From Actinomycetota bacterium (lineage in GTDB: Bacteria; Desulfobacterota; Deferrimicrobia; Deferrimicrobiales; Deferrimicrobiaceae): 9,263 nt of DNA. The stretch covers positions 1 to 9,263 of the forward strand of contig JAENIX010000072.1 of assembly GCA_016844415.1 (NCBI GenBank), written 5' to 3'. The notes under the pieces are model-generated. The model searched no databases. It worked only from the letters and a program-made list of their open reading frames with translations, and had not been told where the DNA came from. Shown here in pieces: positions 6,618 to 9,263 of this stretch. The first letter of the stretch is position 1, and the number at the start of each line of letters is the position of its first letter. The position numbers and the translations under genes were made by a program.

Positions 6618-6871
6618 TTCCACATCTCTTCGTCGATCTCTTCGAAAATCCGGATCGCCTCCTCAAGTTCCGCAGCCTCTTCATCCGTCATCGTTCCGGC
6701 AAATTCCAGGAGAGACTCACCGGCGGGCTTCTTTTTACGACCGCCTCGGCCGGACGATTCGCCGATGATTTCGAGGACCACCTTGTTCAAGGATTTCCCG
6801 GACTCCTTCGCCTTCCGGCGGAGCATCTTTTCCATCGCCGGATCGTCGATCCGAAGCGTGATCTGGGTCAT
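6614..6871 (-). CDS. vapB: VapB-type ribbon-helix-helix antitoxin
   Basis: An 85-residue protein. Residues 1-35 (TQITLRIDDPAMEKMLRRKA then KESGKSLNKVVLEII) form a ribbon-helix-helix DNA-binding domain. A basic linker (GRGGRKKKPAG) follows, then an acidic amphipathic C-terminus (EEAAELEEAIRIFEEIDEEMW) suited to occupy the toxin active site. ATG 6871 is preceded by AGGAGGT at good spacing. The stop overlaps vapC by four bases. Upstream is a clear promoter with an overlapping palindrome, as expected for TA autoregulation. Confidence 0.88.
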   Translation of the reverse strand: MTQITLRIDDPAMEKMLRRKAKESGKSLNKVVLEIIGESSGRGGRKKKPAGESLLEFAGTMTDEEAAELEEAIRIFEEIDEEMWK

Positions 6872-6891
6872 GACTCACCTCCTGACTTACA

Positions 6892-6912
6892 ATGAGTCAT
6901 ATTATGCCTCAT
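6892..6912. promoter_or_regulatory. 21-bp near-perfect palindrome, putative VapB(C) operator
   Basis: The arms read ATGAG(T)CAT and ATG(C)CTCAT around a central ATT; only one arm position and the centre break the symmetry. It covers the vapB -10 box. A further TGACTCA at 6871-6877, directly at the vapB start, forms an inverted repeat with TGAGTCA at 6893-6899. Confidence 0.6.
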
Positions 6913-6927
6913 CCGGATGTATGTCAA
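6899..6927 (-). promoter_or_regulatory. Sigma70-type promoter of vapBC (and possibly wzi)
   Basis: On the minus strand, TTGACA (6922-6927) is followed after exactly 17 bp by TAATAT (6899-6904). The -35 is perfect; the -10 matches at four of six positions. It lies 28-56 bp upstream of the vapB ATG. Since wzi overlaps vapC, the transcript probably continues into wzi. Confidence 0.6.
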
Positions 6928-6933
6928 CGCAGG

Positions 6934-6945
6934 CAGGCTACCGCC
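6934..6945 (-). promoter_or_regulatory. ops-like element (RfaH recruitment site)
   Basis: The minus strand reads GGCGGTAGCCTG, matching the enterobacterial ops sequence GGCGGTAGCGTG at 11 of 12 positions. It is in the same orientation as the genes, 157 bp after the stop of a NusG-paralogue gene and just upstream of the vapBC-wzi promoter. Binding by that paralogue is inferred. Confidence 0.45.
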
Positions 6946-7089
6946 ACTTTGGGTGGGAATCGTTACGTCCCCGGAAACACGGGGTTCTGTTGAAAAACCG
7001 ACCGCGATGATATATCAAATTATTGTAATATATTATCAAACTAACAACTATAAAACCCCGTTAATTATTCGCTCGCCTGGTGATTTCCG

Positions 7090-7114
7090 CATCGAGGCAG
7101 CCTATCCCTCGATG
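7090..7114 (-). terminator. Hairpin spanning the stop of the NusG-like gene
   Basis: Perfect 8-bp inverted repeat CATCGAGG / CCTCGATG with a 9-base loop, overlapping the TAG stop. No T-run follows, so it is not a standard intrinsic terminator. It could protect the 3' end or act as a pause. Confidence 0.3.
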
Positions 7115-7593
7115 ACTTCCTTATTGAGGGTCACCCGAAAACTGGACACCGCGTCCAATAAAAGGACCACACGCTCGCGGTCGGGAAGTTCTTCCACAAA
7201 GATGGCGTCGATTCCGGCGAACGGCCCGTCCCCGATCTTGATGCGCTGGCCGCGTTTCCATGTAATGGTCTTCTTGACCAGCTCTACGACCCCTTCCTCG
7301 TTCATCCGGCCGCGGACCGCCTCGACGATCGACGAATCCACCTCCTGGGGCTCGGGGCCGAAGGAGACCACGCGGGCCACGCCGCGCGTGTAACGGACGG
7401 TCCGAAGCTGCTCTATGTCGAAACGGACGAACAGGTAGGTCGGGAAGAGCGGACGCGTTTCAATGCGCCCTTTATTCTTTATTTTTTTTAATATTTTTGG
7501 ATATATCGACTCGAAGCCCGCTTCCGTCAGGCGGGTGTATATCCTGGATTCATTAAGCGGCTTGGTCTTGACGAGGTACCACTTCAAATCCAT
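7102..7593 (-). CDS. NusG-paralogue transcription antitermination factor (RfaH/UpxY/LoaP-like)
   Basis: A 163-residue protein with the NusG N-terminal (NGN) domain at about 1-100 (KWYLVKTKPLNESR, then RPLFPTYLFVRFD, then YTRGVARVVSFG) and a C-terminal KOW domain at about 113-140 (KRGQRIKIGDGPFAGIDAIF). Specialised NusG paralogues of this length ride on RNA polymerase and prevent premature termination in long polysaccharide operons. Placement inside a capsule/EPS locus, rather than beside secE or ribosomal genes, supports a paralogue over housekeeping NusG. ATG 7593 has a GGAGGG ribosome site 6 bases upstream. It starts 46 bp after the RES toxin gene, possibly on the same transcript. An ops-like sequence lies 157 bp after its stop. 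Confidence 0.88.
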   Translation of the reverse strand: MDLKWYLVKTKPLNESRIYTRLTEAGFESIYPKILKKIKNKGRIETRPLFPTYLFVRFDIEQLRTVRYTRGVARVVSFGPEPQEVDSSIVEAVRGRMNEEGVVELVKKTITWKRGQRIKIGDGPFAGIDAIFVEELPDRERVVLLLDAVSSFRVTLNKEVIEG

Positions 7594-7606
7594 ACATCGC
7601 CCTCCC

Positions 7607-7628
7607 GGCCGATATCGTTCAATCGGCC
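7607..7628 (-). promoter_or_regulatory. Hairpin just upstream of the NusG-like gene
   Basis: Perfect 7-bp inverted repeat GGCCGAT / ATCGGCC with an 8-base loop, ending a few bases before the GGAGGG ribosome site of the NusG-like gene. It could influence translation or serve as a protein-binding site. The role is unknown. Confidence 0.3.
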
Positions 7629-7639
7629 CGCCGCTAGCG

Positions 7640-8125
7640 TTACTTGTCGCCCTTCGGTTGAAATAATCTCCGGTCCCAGATTACAGGCTCGGGCCTGGTG
7701 TGCGTGATTTTCCGGAAATCCGCATGCGCGGCATGGATGAGCACGTTGCAGTCTCCCCTTGCGACGACTGAGGGAACGACGAGGACTGCCGTCCGCTTTT
7801 CCAGAAGCCATCGGTCGCCGTAGGCGCGGCTTCCCGTAAAATCAGCGCGATCCCATCCGGGGACATCCGAAGCCGTTATCTCCTCGATGTCGACCGCGGG
7901 AATATCGATGATGATGCAATGCTGGCTCTTCGGAATGCCGCCGGTACCGGAATGAGCCAACCGCTCCAGCATGGCACAGGCATGGGAGGCAGAGGCGTAG
8001 ATGACGGCATGCCCCGGGGAATTCCAGCGCGCGCCGTATTGCAGCGCGCCGGTTCCGTCGTAAATCGGATGGCGGATGTCGGCGATGCGCCAGGCGCGGA
8101 GCGGTCCCTTACGCCGGCAGGCCAT
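7640..8125 (-). CDS. RES-domain toxin (NAD-degrading type)
   Basis: A 161-residue RES-family protein. Characterised members deplete NAD+ or ADP-ribosylate a host enzyme. Visible features: LRAWRIA with Arg13, GARWNSPG (31-38), VIYAS.SHACAMLERLAH with Glu54, VVPSVV with Ser119, and the C-terminal NVLIHAAHADF block. These are the conserved Arg, Glu and Ser positions of the family. The start is taken as ATG 8125, which overlaps the antitoxin end by 17 bp in a different frame, as is usual for xre-RES pairs. Because of a lesion in the antitoxin, this frame is open as far as the upstream gene's start, giving an apparent fused ORF. I treat the toxin as a separate gene. Length is typical. Confidence 0.85.
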   Translation of the reverse strand: MACRRKGPLRAWRIADIRHPIYDGTGALQYGARWNSPGHAVIYASASHACAMLERLAHSGTGGIPKSQHCIIIDIPAVDIEEITASDVPGWDRADFTGSRAYGDRWLLEKRTAVLVVPSVVARGDCNVLIHAAHADFRKITHTRPEPVIWDRRLFQPKGDK

Positions 8126-8476
8126 AGAAGAGCTTCCACAGAAGTTCCTCCACCTGGCGCGCCCCCAACTCTGCATAGGAAGTCTCCAGCGGGCGTCGCC
8201 CCAGACGTGTTCCGCCGTGGCGATGACGCGCGCGAGGCGTTCCGTCCTCTCGCTCTCCTCCGGCTTGAGGTGTTGCTCCCGGCGCTTGTAGGTGGCCGCG
8301 GGAACTATGCGGTGCATGACCTCGCGCTGCTCCTTTGAGCTGGTCACGACGCGCACCACGCAATGGCGCAAGGCCGATTTGGGAAGCCCACGGGAGACGA
8401 TCTCGGTCAGCTCGCGCAGTGTGCGGACCGGCCTGTTAAGGCCCATTACGTCGGCGATCTTCCTGGCGGTAATCAT
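8109..8476 (-). pseudogene. Xre/MbcA/ParS-type antitoxin, frameshifted by an internal deletion
   Basis: The cognate antitoxin of the RES toxin. ATG 8476 has GGAGG 6 bases upstream. The first 94 residues (ITARKIADVMGLNRPVRTLREL ... ERLARVIATAEHVWGD) contain the Xre-like helix-turn-helix part and the beginning of the DUF2384 toxin-binding domain. The domain's end (RRPLETSYAELGARQVEELL, then WKLFYGLPA) is present in a different frame and finishes at TAA 8109. The usual linker with an RRW and G-G-R-P segment, about 17-19 residues, is missing at the junction near 8193-8201, where GGCGACG could match both sides. As written, the antitoxin frame runs on into the toxin, so the toxin-binding surface would be destroyed. 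It could be a real deletion or an assembly collapse. Confidence 0.8.
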
Positions 8477-8511
8477 GATCCGCCTCCAGCCTCTGGCATC
8501 ATTTGACACCG

Positions 8512-8540
8512 ATTATAGGCTCATATGAAATTATTTTCAA
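8512..8540 (-). promoter_or_regulatory. Sigma70-type promoter of the Xre-RES module
   Basis: On the minus strand, TTGAAA (8535-8540) is followed after 17 bp by TATAAT (8512-8517, perfect -10). Transcription would start near 8505, leaving a leader of about 28 nt before ATG 8476. This argues against the in-frame GTG at 8509 as the start. It lies in the 95-bp gap after the decarboxylase gene. Confidence 0.65.
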
Positions 8541-8571
8541 GGAGCAAAACGCTCTATAGGAACATGAATAA

Positions 8572-9263
8572 TTATAGATGGAGCATCTCGCGGAAATAGG
8601 CGATCGTCCGGGCAAGTCCCTCGCTGACAGGAACCTTCGGCGTCCAGCCAAGCGTCTCCTTCGCCAGCGTGATGTCGGGCTTCCTGCGGACGGGGTCATC
8701 CTGTGGAAGAAGCTTGTAGACGATCTTCGAAGAGGAGCCGGAGAGCTTCCTGATCATCAGCGCAAGCTGTTTGATGGTGCGCTCCTTGGGGTTGCCGAGG
8801 TTGACGGGGCCGACAATATCGTTCTGGTCCATCATGGCGATCATCGCGGTGACCAGGTCGTCCACATAGCAGAATGAGCGGGTCTGGTTTCCGGAGCCGT
8901 ATATCGTGATCGGCTCGTTTTTCAGCGCCTGGACGATGAAGTTGGAGACCACGCGGCCGTCGTTGGGGTGCATCCGGGGCGTCTCGGCGCAACGCTTGCC
9001 CTCGTCGTAGCAGGAACGAACCCCAATAGGGTTTACGTTCCCCCAGTACGACTCCTTCTGCGGGTGCTCCGCCGGGTCGCCGTAGACCTCGGATGTCGAC
9101 GCCTGCAGGATCTTCACTTTGAGACGCTTGGCCAGGCCGAGCATGTTAATTGAGCCGTGGACGTTCGTCTTGGTGGTCTGGACGGGGTCGAACTGGTAGT
9201 GGACCGGCGATGCGGGGCAGGCGAGGTTGTAGATCTCGTCCACTTCCACGTAAAGCGGCCAGG
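8572..9263 (-). CDS. uxs: UDP-glucuronate decarboxylase (UDP-xylose synthase), partial, with an internal in-frame gap
   Basis: Short-chain dehydrogenase-type NAD-dependent enzyme that converts UDP-glucuronate to UDP-xylose, a precursor for surface polysaccharide. The N-terminal Rossmann part is outside the window. Visible: [45 protein letters not shown], the catalytic YDEGK (Tyr/Lys), [30 protein letters not shown] and the normal family end near [13 protein letters not shown]. Between CAET and PRMHPNDGR about 23 residues normal for the family are absent, including the strand and RIFNTYG motif that lines the sugar-nucleotide site. The frame is preserved (junction about 8979/8980). If real, the enzyme is probably inactive or misfolded; otherwise it is an assembly collapse of about 69 bp. 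The stop is TAA 8572. Confidence 0.88.
   Translation of the reverse strand, partial: WPLYVEVDEIYNLACPASPVHYQFDPVQTTKTNVHGSINMLGLAKRLKVKILQASTSEVYGDPAEHPQKESYWGNVNPIGVRSCYDEGKRCAETPRMHPNDGRVVSNFIVQALKNEPITIYGSGNQTRSFCYVDDLVTAMIAMMDQNDIVGPVNLGNPKERTIKQLALMIRKLSGSSSKIVYKLLPQDDPVRRKPDITLAKETLGWTPKVPVSEGLARTIAYFREMLHL

Larger units (their letters stand above)
6872..7101. other. 230-bp intergenic region between the NusG-like gene and vapB
   Basis: It holds, in transcription order: an AT-rich patch (about 7005-7075) unlike its GC-rich surroundings; a small GC hairpin (CCCCG/CGGGG with a 6-base loop, 6969-6984) not followed by a T-run; the ops-like element; and the vapBC promoter with its palindrome. 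I see no coding sequence or RNA gene. Confidence 0.6.

Noticed and set aside
6969..6984. GC hairpin as an intrinsic terminator for the NusG-like gene
   Set aside because: Only a 5-bp stem and no T-run on either strand.
7640..8509. Genuine designed Xre-RES fusion protein of 289 residues starting at GTG 8509
   Set aside because: The antitoxin's own C-terminus is still encoded in another frame and ends at 8109 beside the toxin's own ATG, so the fusion is a product of a lesion. The promoter and ribosome site favour ATG 8476 over GTG 8509.
8540..8571. Intrinsic terminator after the UDP-xylose synthase gene
   Set aside because: GAGC/GCTC gives only a 4-bp stem and the following sequence is A/T-mixed rather than a T-run.

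Overview
The window is GC-rich apart from a short AT-rich patch at about 7005-7075. Every supported gene lies on the minus strand, so the biological reading order runs from 9263 down to 1. It is an accessory surface-polysaccharide (capsule/EPS) locus. The combination of a multi-SLBB export protein, a Wzi-like outer-membrane protein, a NusG-paralogue antiterminator and many toxin-antitoxin (TA) modules suggests a Gram-negative, deltaproteobacterial (Desulfobacterota/Geobacter-like) chromosome. That taxonomic guess is weak and rests on gene style only.

In transcriptional order the layout is: the 3' end of a UDP-glucuronate decarboxylase gene (9263-8572); an Xre/ParS-type antitoxin plus RES-domain toxin (8476-7640); a NusG/RfaH-like transcription factor (7593-7102); a 230-bp spacer holding an ops-like element and a strong promoter; a VapB-VapC pair (6871-6225); a Wzi-like capsule assembly gene (6243-4691); an operon of ribbon-helix-helix antitoxin, PIN toxin, a small 77-residue protein and an AbiEii/AbiGii-type nucleotidyltransferase (4604-3027); a DUF433 / DUF2281 antitoxin-like pair followed by a 3'-truncated PemK/MazF toxin remnant (2881-2341); and the first 762 codons of a large Poly_export/SLBB polysaccharide export protein (2286-1, continuing outside).

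The polysaccharide genes form one logical set: UDP-xylose synthesis, operon-specific antitermination, export through the outer-membrane channel, and surface attachment or assembly. Four TA or TA-like units and one decayed unit have been slotted between them. Two of the TA promoters can be read clearly, each overlapped by inverted or direct repeats that look like autoregulatory operators.

Three genes carry small clean lesions. An exact 26-bp tandem duplication frameshifts wzi. About 69 bp appear to be missing in frame from the decarboxylase, just after its catalytic YxxxK. An out-of-frame deletion in the antitoxin merges its N-terminal half with the RES toxin frame. Whether these are real mutations or assembly errors cannot be decided from the sequence and is the main caveat. 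No RNA gene, CRISPR array, intact insertion sequence or convincing intrinsic terminator was seen.
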